A DNA stretch of 64,000 bases from NCBI GenBank assembly GCA_002842095.1, contig PHCB01000007.1:186001-250000 (forward strand), in the 5' to 3' direction. Source of the stretch: a candidate division BRC1 bacterium HGW-BRC1-1. Lineage in GTDB: Bacteria > Sumerlaeota > Sumerlaeia > Sumerlaeales > Sumerlaeaceae. Position numbers and translations under genes: made by a program. The notes beneath the pieces are model-generated. The model was not told the DNA's origin. It ran no database searches and was given only the letters and a program-made list of their open reading frames with translations. Below are positions 10,081 through 18,521 of this stretch, piece after piece (the stretch's first letter is position 1; the number at the start of each line of letters is the position of its first letter).

Positions 10081-10125
10081 AACCGGGCGGTGCCAGAGGT
10101 AAAGCCCTCCGATACCGCCCGGGTT
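10081..10125 (-). terminator. Intrinsic terminator of the GHL10 gene
   Basis: Arms AACCGGGCGGT (10081-10091) and ACCGCCCGGGTT (10114-10125) pair over 11 bp with one bulged base. Read on the minus strand the stem is followed by a run of six to seven Ts, as expected for a terminator of the gene ending at 10149. It may also stop transcription from rarA. Confidence 0.8.
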
Positions 10126-10148
10126 ACTACATCTTGCAACGGTGGTCG

Positions 10149-11708
10149 CTATTCTTTGGCAGGTTCTTCCGTTGTGGCCTCGGCGGGGTCACTGGCGTTT
10201 CCGAGACGATCCACGGCGGTTAGCACCACTTTTTCAAAGTGAGCGTCGTCGTCTGTGGCGGGGACTTCCAGCGAGCGGTCCTGTGCGGGGAGGATGGTGG
10301 TCTTCCAGCTTTTGCCGGTCTTCACCTGCACGGCCCACACGAAAGCGGGTTTGGGCGTTTCGGTGGCGGGTTCCCAGGCGATGGTCACCTTGTCGCCGTC
10401 GAGCTTTGCCTTTACGCTGGGCTCGGCAGGAGCCTCGGTGCCCAACCACGGCGTGGGGGGAACCAGTGCCGGTTGGCTGTAGACCGAGGTCGTCAGTTCA
10501 TCGTTAATACCGGCGGTGTTTTTCAGGAATGCCTTCATGCTGAAGTGTACCTGACCGGGCTCTTCGGTGAGAATCCGGGTCCATGCAATCTGAAAGCGGA
10601 TTTCTTTCGGATCCCATTTCTTCATCATGTCGGGTTTCTCCGACACCAGGCCTGTGAACATCCCGGGCCATACGTGGCGGCTGTGATTGTTTTCCTCGGT
10701 CCACCATTTCAGAAGCACGGAAAAGCTCTGGTCGGGGTTTGCGATGGTCCAATAAAGTTGGGGGGTCCAGTAATCCACCCAGCCTTCGTTCAGCCATTTC
10801 TTGGCGTCGGCATAGAGTTCCTCATACTGGTTGAAACCTTTGATCTGCTCGGGGAAGCCGGGCTTCCAGATGCCGAAGGGGCTGATGCCGACCTTCACGT
10901 GGGGCTTGGCGTCTTTGACTTCCTTGTACATGCGCTCCACGAATTTGTCCACATTCTCACGGCGCCAATCGTCCTTCTTCAGTTGTCCGCCGGCGTCCTT
11001 GTAAATCTTGTAGGAGGCTTCATCGGGGAAATCCAGGATTGGGCTCTTGGGGTCCTTGGGGTCCGTCTTTTCTTTGTACGGATAGAAGTAATCGTCGATG
11101 TGGATTCCGTCCACGTCGTAACGGTTCACCACGTCGAGGATCACGTTCATGCTCAGGTCCTGAACTTCCTTCAGACCCGGATCGAGCCAGAGGTAGCTGC
11201 CGTAGTCGCGCACCATCTCGGGGTTGGTTTTGCTGATGTGTTTGTCGGAGATTGCGTCCTTGGACTTCAGCCCGGCGCGGTAGGGGTTAAACCATGTGTG
11301 AAGTTCCAGACCGCGTTTGTGAGCTTCTTCCACGGCGAAGGTGAGGGGGTCGTAGTAAGGCTCGGGGGCCTTGCCTTGCTCACCGGTCAGGTAGGCGCTC
11401 CAGGGTTCGATCTTCGAGTCGTACATGGCATCGCACGCGGGACGAACCTGAAATACCACGGCGTTCAAGTTGATTTCTTTGCACTTGTCGAGGATAGTGA
11501 TCAGTTCCTCTTTTTGCTTTTCGGTGCTCAGCGATTTGCTGGAGGGCCAGTCGATGTTAGCGACGGTGGCAACCCAAACGGCGCGGAATTCTCTCATAAC
11601 CTCCGGAGTTTTCGGTTCTTCTTTGGTCTCGTTGTCTTGAGCAGAAACCATTGCGTTGCCTCCCATCAGCAAGCTGAGCCCGCACGCCAGCGTTAATACC
11701 CGTTTCAT
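10149..11708 (-). CDS. Secreted GHL10 (DUF187) glycosyl hydrolase-like protein, copy 1
   Basis: 519-residue exported protein of the glycosyl hydrolase-like 10 family (PF02638), the family of E. coli DigH/YddW, which cleaves peptide-free peptidoglycan strands, and Bacillus YngK. A signal peptide (LTLACGLSLLMGGNAMVSAQ) is followed by the TIM-barrel hallmarks FRAVWVATVANIDWPS, VVFQVRPACDAMY, LHTWFNPYRAG and the acidic VDGIHIDDYFYPY. The C-terminal 100 residues look like a fibronectin III-type beta domain (KLDGDKVTIAWEPATE). GGGAG precedes ATG 11708. A paralogue lies at 25547. Substrate is not known from sequence. Confidence 0.9.
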   Translation of the reverse strand: MKRVLTLACGLSLLMGGNAMVSAQDNETKEEPKTPEVMREFRAVWVATVANIDWPSSKSLSTEKQKEELITILDKCKEINLNAVVFQVRPACDAMYDSKIEPWSAYLTGEQGKAPEPYYDPLTFAVEEAHKRGLELHTWFNPYRAGLKSKDAISDKHISKTNPEMVRDYGSYLWLDPGLKEVQDLSMNVILDVVNRYDVDGIHIDDYFYPYKEKTDPKDPKSPILDFPDEASYKIYKDAGGQLKKDDWRRENVDKFVERMYKEVKDAKPHVKVGISPFGIWKPGFPEQIKGFNQYEELYADAKKWLNEGWVDYWTPQLYWTIANPDQSFSVLLKWWTEENNHSRHVWPGMFTGLVSEKPDMMKKWDPKEIRFQIAWTRILTEEPGQVHFSMKAFLKNTAGINDELTTSVYSQPALVPPTPWLGTEAPAEPSVKAKLDGDKVTIAWEPATETPKPAFVWAVQVKTGKSWKTTILPAQDRSLEVPATDDDAHFEKVVLTAVDRLGNASDPAEATTEEPAKE

Positions 11709-11860
11709 GTGATTTCTCCCGTTCAGATTGTGGGTTTTGGTGTCTCAAGATGAAGGAAGAGAAACGGACGGGTCAAAGTCAATTGGCTATGATCTGGACA
11801 TTCTCGATTTGTGGCATATCCTATAATCAGCGAAGCAGTGCCAAAAGGAGGAAACATTTC

Positions 11861-12055
11861 ATGCAGACGTCAGGACGTTATATATGCGCATATTGCGGTC
11901 AGGAAAACGTGATTCCTCTCGATCCGGATGGGGGGCAGAAGCAGGAATACGTCGAGGATTGTCAGACGTGTTGCCGACCAAACGTCATTCGCGTAACTTT
12001 CAGCCATAACGCTGATGAAGCCCAGGTGGAAGCCGAGCAGGAGAATGAATGGTAA
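11861..12055 (+). CDS. CPXCG-type cysteine-rich mini-protein
   Basis: 64-residue protein matching the Cys-rich CPXCG family (PF14255). It has a CAYCG pair near the N-terminus and a CQTCC pair about 25 residues later, a likely zinc ribbon, then VIRVTF and an acidic tail. Function is unknown in all members I know. ATG 11861 has a strong AAAGGAGGA ribosome-binding site; the longer frame from 11750 is not needed. A perfect TATAAT at 11822-11827 lies 34 bp upstream of the start, but I cannot identify a convincing -35 box. Confidence 0.85.
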   Translation: MQTSGRYICAYCGQENVIPLDPDGGQKQEYVEDCQTCCRPNVIRVTFSHNADEAQVEAEQENEW

Positions 12056-12096
12056 GTGTGGGCCCGACGAGGTTGGTCGGAAAAGTCCCCTGCGGC

Positions 12097-12133
12097 GGGC
12101 GCATCATCCCAAATAATTCAGGTTGATGCACCC
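12097..12133. terminator. Hairpin between convergent CPXCG gene and cimA
   Basis: Arms GGGCGCATCA (12097-12106) and TGATGCACCC (12124-12133) pair over 10 bp, with one G-T pair. It lies between the 3' ends of two convergent genes and is a reasonable termination structure, though it lacks a long T-run. Confidence 0.4.
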
Positions 12134-12153
12134 ACCGTTAAGGGTGTGTCAGG

Positions 12154-13749
12154 TCAGGCTTTGGCCGTGGCGGCAGCTTCTTCTTCAGCTTTCAGAAGCT
12201 GGTAGTCGATGGAGTCTACGAGGGCGCGCCAGCTTGCTTCGATGATGTTTTCGGAAACCCCGACGGTGGTCCAGGTGCGCTCGCCGTCGCTGGATTCGAT
12301 CAGCACGCGGACCTTGGCCGCGGTGCCGCTGCGGGCGTCGAGCACGCGCACTTTGAAGTCTGTCAGATGGACGCGTTTCACCAGCGGGTAATCATGTTCG
12401 AGGGCTTTGCGCAGCGCGCGGTCCAGTGCGTTCACGGGGCCGTCGCCGTCGGCTACGGTGTGGCGGTCTTCGCCGTTTACGTTCAGTCGCACGATGGCCT
12501 CGGCTGTCCAGCTTCCCGTGGTTTGTCCATAGGTGATGGCGCGGAAGCTTTTCAATTGGAAGAACGTGCGGTGGTGGCCGAGGGCCTTCTTGATGAGCAG
12601 TTCGAAGCTGGCTTCGGCGCCCTCGAACTGATAGCCGTCGGCTTCGAGGTCCTTCATGGTACGCACGACATTCTTGGCTTCTTCGCCGGCCTTGGTCAGG
12701 TCGATGCCCAGTTCCTCGGCTTTGCTGTACACGTTACTCTGGCCGCTGAGTTCGCTCACCAGAACCCGGCGCACGTTGCCCACCTCTTCCGGGCCGATGT
12801 GCTCGTAGGTGTGGGGGTTGCGGCGCACCGCGCTCACGTGGATGCCGCCCTTGTGAGCGAACACCGTCTGGCCAACATAGGGCTGGCGGGGGTCGGGGGG
12901 GATGTTGGCGATCTCGGCGACGAAGTGGCTGACGCTGGTCAGTTCCTTCAATTTGCCGGGTGCCAACATCCGCTTGTTTTGTTTGATCTCCACGTTGGGG
13001 ATGATCTGGATCAGGTCTGCGTTGCCGCAGCGCTCGCCGTAACCGTTCATCACGCCCTGCACCTGCACGGCACCTTCGGCCACTGCGATGAAGCTGTTGG
13101 CCACGGCCATGCCGGCATCGTTATGGGCGTGGATCCCCAGAGGGGATTTTACGGCCTTCTTAACTTCGGCCATGATGGCGGGGATTTCCGTGGGCATGGT
13201 GCCGCCGTTGGTGTCGCACAGGACGATGAAGTCGGCCCCGGCATCGGCGGCCGCCTTTATTGTTTCCAGCGCATAAGCGGGGTTGGCTTTGTAGCCGTCG
13301 AAGAAGTGTTCGGCGTCGTACACGACCTCGCGTCCGTGGCTCTTGAGGAACGCCACCGAGTCGCGGATCATGGCGACGTTTTCCTCTTCGCTCACGCGGA
13401 GCGCCTCACGCACGTGGAGATCCCAGCTTTTGCCGAAGATGGCCACGACGGGCGTGCCGGCTTCGATGAGGGTGAGAAGTTGCGTGTCCTCGGCGGCGGT
13501 GATATTCTTGCGCCGGGTGCTGCCGAAAGCGGAGAGCTTGGCGTGGTTGAAAGTGTGACCCTTCATCCGCTCGAAGAAGCCCATGGCTTTCGGGTTCGAG
13601 CCGGGCCATCCGCCTTCGATGTAATCGACGCCGAAGTCGTCCAGGCGCTGGGCGATGCGCACCTTGTCTTCAAGGGAGAAGCTGATGAATTCGCCCTGCT
13701 CGCCGTCTCGCAGGGTGGTGTCGTAGATCAGAACGTCTTTTGATTCCAT
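12154..13749 (-). CDS. cimA: (R)-citramalate synthase
   Basis: Condenses pyruvate and acetyl-CoA to citramalate, the entry to isoleucine synthesis that bypasses threonine deaminase. The 531-residue protein belongs to the CimA-type branch of the isopropylmalate synthase family. It has IYDTTLRDGEQGEF at the N-terminus, IEGGWPGSNPK, DAEHFFDGYKANP, CDTNGGTMP, the metal-binding GIHAHNDAGMAVANS, and a C-terminal allosteric LeuA dimer-type region (YQLLKAEEEA at the end). ATG 13749 is chosen because MESKDVLIYD aligns with the family start. An alternative assignment as 2-isopropylmalate or homocitrate synthase is less likely given EGGWPGSNPKA. Confidence 0.92.
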   Translation of the reverse strand: MESKDVLIYDTTLRDGEQGEFISFSLEDKVRIAQRLDDFGVDYIEGGWPGSNPKAMGFFERMKGHTFNHAKLSAFGSTRRKNITAAEDTQLLTLIEAGTPVVAIFGKSWDLHVREALRVSEEENVAMIRDSVAFLKSHGREVVYDAEHFFDGYKANPAYALETIKAAADAGADFIVLCDTNGGTMPTEIPAIMAEVKKAVKSPLGIHAHNDAGMAVANSFIAVAEGAVQVQGVMNGYGERCGNADLIQIIPNVEIKQNKRMLAPGKLKELTSVSHFVAEIANIPPDPRQPYVGQTVFAHKGGIHVSAVRRNPHTYEHIGPEEVGNVRRVLVSELSGQSNVYSKAEELGIDLTKAGEEAKNVVRTMKDLEADGYQFEGAEASFELLIKKALGHHRTFFQLKSFRAITYGQTTGSWTAEAIVRLNVNGEDRHTVADGDGPVNALDRALRKALEHDYPLVKRVHLTDFKVRVLDARSGTAAKVRVLIESSDGERTWTTVGVSENIIEASWRALVDSIDYQLLKAEEEAAATAKA

Positions 13750-13920
13750 GGTGTGTTTGCCTTTTGCCAGGTTGCGCGCTTTGCGTGAATTTGAGTTCGA
13801 CGAAAAAGGCTCATCGGAAACAAAGCCAAGTGTCACGCACGGAGTGATAGTTTGAAACAGGGGAGGAGCCCCGAAGGAAACCGGGGGAGGGGATGACTAT
13901 GGGAAGGTGTGGAAAGAAAC

Positions 13921-13950
13921 TATTATCGGACCTGGGGGGGTCCAATAATA
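13921..13950 (-). terminator. Terminator-like hairpin downstream of the ABC exporter operon
   Basis: Inverted repeat TATTATCGGACC (13921-13932) and GGTCCAATAATA (13939-13950), 11 of 12 pairs, with a six-base loop. It lies 119 bp past the last minus-strand permease gene and upstream of cimA, so it would separate the two transcription units. The T-run after it on the minus strand is modest. Confidence 0.5.
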
Positions 13951-14068
13951 ATGCCGCAGGAAATGAAAATGCTGTATGCGGTAAGCCCGGTCATCGTGGA
14001 GGTACTTAACGGAGAGGCGGCGGCCTATTCGCGGGATTTTGCCACAAAAGTTGCCGGGGTCGGATGTC

Positions 14069-14842
14069 TCAGCTTTTGACGTACTCGCGTTTGTTGAGCA
14101 TGACGGCGCCGGCGATCAAGGCCGTGAGGGCGATAGCGGCGAGGCTAATGGCGGCGGTTTCTGGCGTTGTCTGGTTCTCCGCGAGGAACTTGAAAAAGCC
14201 CTCTGGAGAATCGGTCATGGGATTGCTGCTCATGGCGAGCTGGTAGTGTCGCACGAAAAGGAGCTTCAGAAAACCCGGCATGAACTGCACCCCGTTGTCG
14301 GCGGCGATGTAGACGATCATGATGGTCAGCGGGCTTTTCAGAAACGTGGAAAGCAGGAAGGCGATGGCAGCATAGGCGGCACCACCGGAAGCGAGAGCTA
14401 TCATGTCCCACATGGCCATGCGCAGGTTGCTGCCAATGCCTTGAACATCGAGGGCGGAGTATAGCAGGAGAAAAGTAAGTGCCACGGCGACAGCCGCAAC
14501 AAGGGCTATCCAGATAGCCACAAACAGATATTCCCAAAGGAAGATGGTGTGGCGTCCGTGGGGGCGGGTCCAGAGATAGACCAACGTGCGACCTTCGATT
14601 TCATCGCCCACGATGGAACTGCCCAGAAAAGCCGCAAGATAGGGGATCAGAATTCCGCCGATCATGAGGAAGACGATCCATGTGTAAATCTCTCCGCGCT
14701 CCTGGGGGATGCGACGGCTTGCCATGAATGCCAGTATGGCGGGAATGATGATGATCGCAACCGCCACCACCCAGCGCCGGCGGCTGATGATGTGGCGGCG
14801 GGCGAGTCGCATGGATGCGGCGATGGTGTTGAGGAGCATCAT
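14069..14842 (-). CDS. ABC-2 type permease, exporter operon gene 4
   Basis: 257-residue integral membrane protein with about six hydrophobic segments (VVAVAIIIIPAILAF, WIVFLMIGGILIPYLAAFL, LVAAVAVALTFLLLY, AYAAIAFLLSTFL, ISLAAIALTALIAGAVML). It matches ABC-2/NatB-like permeases by length, topology and position after an ATPase gene. The start ATG 14842 overlaps the upstream ATPase stop as ATGA, so the two products are coupled and probably form one transporter. Substrate cannot be inferred. Confidence 0.82.
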   Translation of the reverse strand: MMLLNTIAASMRLARRHIISRRRWVVAVAIIIIPAILAFMASRRIPQERGEIYTWIVFLMIGGILIPYLAAFLGSSIVGDEIEGRTLVYLWTRPHGRHTIFLWEYLFVAIWIALVAAVAVALTFLLLYSALDVQGIGSNLRMAMWDMIALASGGAAYAAIAFLLSTFLKSPLTIMIVYIAADNGVQFMPGFLKLLFVRHYQLAMSSNPMTDSPEGFFKFLAENQTTPETAAISLAAIALTALIAGAVMLNKREYVKS

Positions 14843-15696
14843 TTCTTCACCAGATAAGAGAAGATGGCGTCGAGGTTGTCGTCGAGGGCCGTGAGCGCGG
14901 TTACGGTGTAGCGGTTGTCCAGCACGGCCTGTTGCAGGACATCATAGATAACCTCGGGGGTGCTTGTGCGGGCGATCAATTCATGACCGTTGTCGGCATA
15001 GGTGAGCGAGACAAGGCAATCGAGGCCGGCAAGGTGGGAGCCCACTTCGCGAACTTGCGGGGACGCGATTTGGAGCGTGAGCGGCTGGTTTTCGATGAGC
15101 GCGCGAATCTCTGAGATGTGACCCTCGGCGAGAATGCGTCCGTGATGAATGAGGGCGATGGAGCGCGTGAGGCTTTCTATCTCGTGGAGAATGTGGCTGG
15201 AGACCAGCACGGTTTTTCCCTCGGCACCAAGTTCGCGGAAAAGTCGCAGCATTTCCATGCGGCCGCTTGGGTCGAGGCCGTTCAGGGGTTCATCCAGAAC
15301 GATCACGCGGGGGTCGTGCATCAGCGCGGCGGCCAGCTTGGTGCGTTGGCGCATTCCTTTGCTGTAACCTTTGATGCGGCGGGAGGCGCCGGACATCTCG
15401 TCGTAAAACGATTCCGAGTCGGGGCAAAATCCGACTTCGCGAAAGATGGTGCGGTCGGTCCACGGATCGCGTCCGAGGACTCGGATGTCTCCTGCTCCGG
15501 GACGTAACTGCCCGGTGATGAGTTTGAGCAGTGTGCTCTTACCGGCTCCGTTTGGGCCAAGCAGCCCTGTGATGCCCGGTGCGATACCGGCTGTGACCTG
15601 ATTTACGCCGATAACCTCACCGTACCATTTGCTCACGTCGCGGAGAGAAATGGGGTATTCCATTGGTAACTTGGGAGGTTGTGGGGCGGAGGTCAT
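14839..15696 (-). CDS. ABC transporter ATPase with a shortened helical subdomain
   Basis: 285-residue ABC ATPase. Walker A is GPNGAGKST, the signature region is YSKGMRQRTKLA, Walker B is VIVLDEPLNGLDP and the switch is SSHILHE. Between the Q-loop region (DSESF) and the signature there are only 13 residues (YDEMSGASRRIKG), while the paralogue at 16600 has 47. About 34 residues of the helical subdomain are thus missing in frame, at a junction near 15388-15393. All catalytic motifs remain. Start ATG 15696 overlaps the preceding permease stop (ATGA). Whether the shortened protein works, or the gap is an assembly fault, is open. Confidence 0.85.
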   Translation of the reverse strand: MTSAPQPPKLPMEYPISLRDVSKWYGEVIGVNQVTAGIAPGITGLLGPNGAGKSTLLKLITGQLRPGAGDIRVLGRDPWTDRTIFREVGFCPDSESFYDEMSGASRRIKGYSKGMRQRTKLAAALMHDPRVIVLDEPLNGLDPSGRMEMLRLFRELGAEGKTVLVSSHILHEIESLTRSIALIHHGRILAEGHISEIRALIENQPLTLQIASPQVREVGSHLAGLDCLVSLTYADNGHELIARTSTPEVIYDVLQQAVLDNRYTVTALTALDDNLDAIFSYLVKK

Positions 15697-16613
15697 TTCA
15701 CTACCTCAACCACCTTCAGATTGCGTCGCGTGATATAAAGAAACAGCAGGATATAAAGGACTATGGAGATGGTGGCGGCAGTCGTGCTGATTTCGAGGAA
15801 GTCGGAACTGCGGCCAAACCTCTGGGTTTCGGCTCCCATAATATCCTGCGCGAAATTGCGCCACGCCATGCGGGGAGAGAACGCGCCCCAAGACGCCTGC
15901 CCCGTGCTTTGCCTTAACATTCCTGCAACTGTCCCGGACAGCATCCAGAATGCGATGAAGAGACCGTTGGCCGTCCGAGCCGTTTTTGCCATGGAAGAGA
16001 AGGCCGCCATGCTGACCGACGCCAACAGGCAGGCGCTGAACAACGCCACGACGCTGGTTACTAAAAGGGGTATTTGTTCAAGGGCCTGAGGCAGCGAGTA
16101 AAAGTATGCTGCGGCCTGGATGAAAATAATGAAGATGGCAGCCGTTCCGAAGCCCAGGGGAATGAGGATAATTCCCGTGATTTTTCCGAGGATGTAATCG
16201 GTAACGCCGAGGGGCCGCGAAAAATAAAGGGGCAGCGCCATGTTCTGGCGGTCGCTGCTGATGCAACTCCCCACGGTGGCCAGCACCAGTAGCAGCATTA
16301 TGAAGAAACTTACATCGAGATAGACATAGAGAAGAGTGGCGAGTGAGAGGTTGGTTCCGAAGATCGGAACCTCAACGGCCTGAGCCACTTTCGTGGCTGC
16401 TTCAATTTGCTCGGGGGCGATTTCTTTCAGCTTGGCGGTAACGAAGAACGACACGCTGACCACAACCAGAAAAATCAAATGGGCCGAACCAAACAGCCAC
16501 AGCGGTTTGGGTTTGAGCATGGGTCGCATGGTCTGCCACGCGACCGGCCACCACATGCGGCGGATGGAGCGGGGACCATCGTAGTGCCGGAAGGATTGCT
16601 CATAGATGGGCAT
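15693..16613 (-). CDS. ABC-2 type permease, exporter operon gene 2
   Basis: 306-residue membrane protein with about six transmembrane segments (LWLFGSAHLIFLVVVSVSFF, LDVSFFIMLLLVLATVGSCI, IILIPLGFGTAAIFIIFIQA, IPLLVTSVVALFSACLLA and a C-terminal IVLYILLFLYI). The internal motif RQNMALPLYFSRPLGVTDYILGK-like region is typical of ABC-2 permeases that exchange with NosY/NatB types. MPIYEQSFRHYDG is the likely N-terminus, from ATG 16613, with GGGAG upstream; the ORF extends further but overlaps the previous gene. It overlaps the upstream ATPase end by 14 bp and the downstream ATPase start by 4 bp. Confidence 0.82.
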   Translation of the reverse strand: MPIYEQSFRHYDGPRSIRRMWWPVAWQTMRPMLKPKPLWLFGSAHLIFLVVVSVSFFVTAKLKEIAPEQIEAATKVAQAVEVPIFGTNLSLATLLYVYLDVSFFIMLLLVLATVGSCISSDRQNMALPLYFSRPLGVTDYILGKITGIILIPLGFGTAAIFIIFIQAAAYFYSLPQALEQIPLLVTSVVALFSACLLASVSMAAFSSMAKTARTANGLFIAFWMLSGTVAGMLRQSTGQASWGAFSPRMAWRNFAQDIMGAETQRFGRSSDFLEISTTAATISIVLYILLFLYITRRNLKVVEVVK

Positions 16614-17574
16614 TGCCGAGTTCTCCCATGGCCTGTTGGTAAAGGTCCTCCAGATGCTCCATGCGCGGTTCGAGCCGCTGCACCACGCAATCCACGCTGG
16701 CGGCGGTTTGATACAACGCGCGTTCATCGTGGCTACCGGAAAGCGAAACGAGAATATCGGTCCCCTCGGGGGCGTCGGCGGTTACGAAACCGGTGTCGCG
16801 AAGCTCGCGGGCGAACCGCAGATGGTCGCCCCGCACCCGGACGCGGAAAACTCGTTCGTCGGTGGTGAGGGCGCGTTCGCCGAGTTTTTTGTACAGCACG
16901 CGGCCGTTGCCGAGCACGATGATTTCGTTGGCGACGCTTTCCACGTCTTTCAGCAGATGGCTGCACAGGACGACGCTCATCCCTTTCACGCGGGCGAGGT
17001 CGTCGACCAACTCAAGCATCTCAAGACGTCCCTGCGGGTCCATACCGTTGGTCGGTTCATCGAGCAGGAGGAGCGCGGGATCGTGGACGATGGCCTGCGC
17101 GAGTTTCGCCCGTTGCTTCATGCCCATGCTGTAGGTCTCAAGGTTGCGGTAGCGTTCCTCGCCGATGCCGACATATTGCAGCACCTCGTGCGAGCGCTCC
17201 ATGGCGGCCGCCCGCGGCAGGCCGGAGAGGGAGCCCATGTAAGCAACAAACTGAACGGCGTTGATGCCGGGGATAAAACTCTCGGTTTCGGGCATATAGC
17301 CGATGCGTGAGCGAACCTCGCGGGCGCGTTGCGGTACGGGTAGCCCCAACACCCGGGCACTGCCGGAAACCGGTGGCAGGAAGCCGAGCAGGGTTTTCAG
17401 CAGCGTGCTCTTGCCGGCGCCATTGGGGCCCAGCAGGCCCACGGCACCGCTTTGGAAGTGGAAGGAGACATCCTGCAACACGACTTTCTTTCCGTATCCG
17501 GCTTCGAGGGATTCGGTGTAAATCAGTGGTTCGCCGGGGGGGAGGTCAGTGTCGATGAGTGGAGTAGGAGTCAT
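16600..17574 (-). CDS. ABC transporter ATPase, exporter operon gene 1
   Basis: 324-residue ATPase, the first gene of a four-gene overlapping operon (ATPase, permease, ATPase, permease). Walker A is GPNGAGKST near residue 50, Q-loop region YMPETESF, signature YSMGMKQRAKLA, Walker B LLLLDEPTNGMDP, switch CSHLLKDVE. Residues after about 225 form a C-terminal regulatory domain of the kind found in CcmA/DrrA-like exporters. The helical subdomain is full length, in contrast to the paralogue at 14839. The operon could encode two transporters or one assembly with two different ATPases. Confidence 0.88.
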   Translation of the reverse strand: MTPTPLIDTDLPPGEPLIYTESLEAGYGKKVVLQDVSFHFQSGAVGLLGPNGAGKSTLLKTLLGFLPPVSGSARVLGLPVPQRAREVRSRIGYMPETESFIPGINAVQFVAYMGSLSGLPRAAAMERSHEVLQYVGIGEERYRNLETYSMGMKQRAKLAQAIVHDPALLLLDEPTNGMDPQGRLEMLELVDDLARVKGMSVVLCSHLLKDVESVANEIIVLGNGRVLYKKLGERALTTDERVFRVRVRGDHLRFARELRDTGFVTADAPEGTDILVSLSGSHDERALYQTAASVDCVVQRLEPRMEHLEDLYQQAMGELGNAHL

Positions 17575-17657
17575 GGATGTTAAATGGATACGGGTGGGAC
17601 CAAAATAACTTTTGTTAGTTCCAGAGATTCGTGCCCGCGCCGAAAATCAATCTTTCA

Positions 17658-18521
17658 TCACGCAGAGATATTTAAAAAGGGTGCTGAGAGGAGAAGCGTG
17701 AAATTGAAGGCGTAATGGAGGAACACGCTGGCCTCGGTTCCGAGCCGCCATTGGCACCAGCCCAGCGAGGCGCCCAACACGATGATCTGTGCGTACTTGA
17801 GCCAGTCGTTGGTGAGGATGTTGGTGTGGGAGAATGCGAATAATAATGTGGCAATGGTGATGCCGCACGCAATGGCCAGAGGGGTGACGGTGGTTTGCGC
17901 ACGGGGGAGGAGTCGGCGGAAAAGTGCGATGAGGCGTGTTTGCAGATAATGACGGAAGAGGATTTCTTCCGCCAGCGGGGCGGCCACGAGCAGGTTGAGA
18001 ACCAACAGGATCGTTGCAAGGGAAGGAGTCTCTCCCAGCTTCAGTGTTTCTGCAGTCTGATCCGACATTGCGGGTGGCACGAGGGTGAAGAGGATCAGGG
18101 AAATAATTACGGGCGTAAGGTAAAGAATCGCCAGAAGTTGAAGCGGTTTTTTTACACCGATGCGGCGGGCAACACCGGCGATGCGCCCGCCCGCTGGGCG
18201 CTTGCGTAACGCCCAAAGCCAGGGAAGCGAGGGCACGCCCAAACGGTTCTTCCAGTTCATGCCGGCAACTACGAGGGGGATGAAAAAAAGGCCGTTAACG
18301 ATCTGGCCCATGCTGAAAGATTTCAGGCGGGCATCGGAGAGCAACAGGCCTATGATGAGCATGACGATATAGACCGAAACCCAAAACGCTGCGAGGGGAG
18401 TGACAATGCGAACGCGGGGCTGACCACGATTGAAACCGGAGTTGGTTCGGGAAATGGGGAAGAAATCAAACAGGGCGGCAAGGTAGACGACAAACATGCC
18501 GACCTGAAAATACCCGGTCAT
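17658..18521 (-). CDS. CPBP-family intramembrane metalloprotease
   Basis: 287-residue polytopic membrane protein of the CPBP (Abi/CAAX-like protease) family, relatives of Rce1. The family motif EExxxR appears as AEEILFRHYL near residue 184, followed by the metal-binding FSHTN near 229 and a third motif, LHYAFNF, near the C-terminus. Roughly eight hydrophobic segments are visible. The substrate is unknown; members process peptides, modify signalling or give phage or bacteriocin immunity. Its ATG at 18521 overlaps the uvrA stop at 18518, implying co-transcription with uvrA. Confidence 0.85.
   Translation of the reverse strand: MTGYFQVGMFVVYLAALFDFFPISRTNSGFNRGQPRVRIVTPLAAFWVSVYIVMLIIGLLLSDARLKSFSMGQIVNGLFFIPLVVAGMNWKNRLGVPSLPWLWALRKRPAGGRIAGVARRIGVKKPLQLLAILYLTPVIISLILFTLVPPAMSDQTAETLKLGETPSLATILLVLNLLVAAPLAEEILFRHYLQTRLIALFRRLLPRAQTTVTPLAIACGITIATLLFAFSHTNILTNDWLKYAQIIVLGASLGWCQWRLGTEASVFLHYAFNFTLLLSAPFLNISA

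Noticed and set aside
10239-11696. 485-codon open frame opposite the GHL10 gene
   Set aside because: It is an exact shadow of a gene with signal peptide and family motifs; the product has no recognisable domain and arises from GC-rich third positions.
12367-13743. 458-codon open frame opposite cimA
   Set aside because: Lies entirely inside cimA, has no family motif and no ribosome-binding site.
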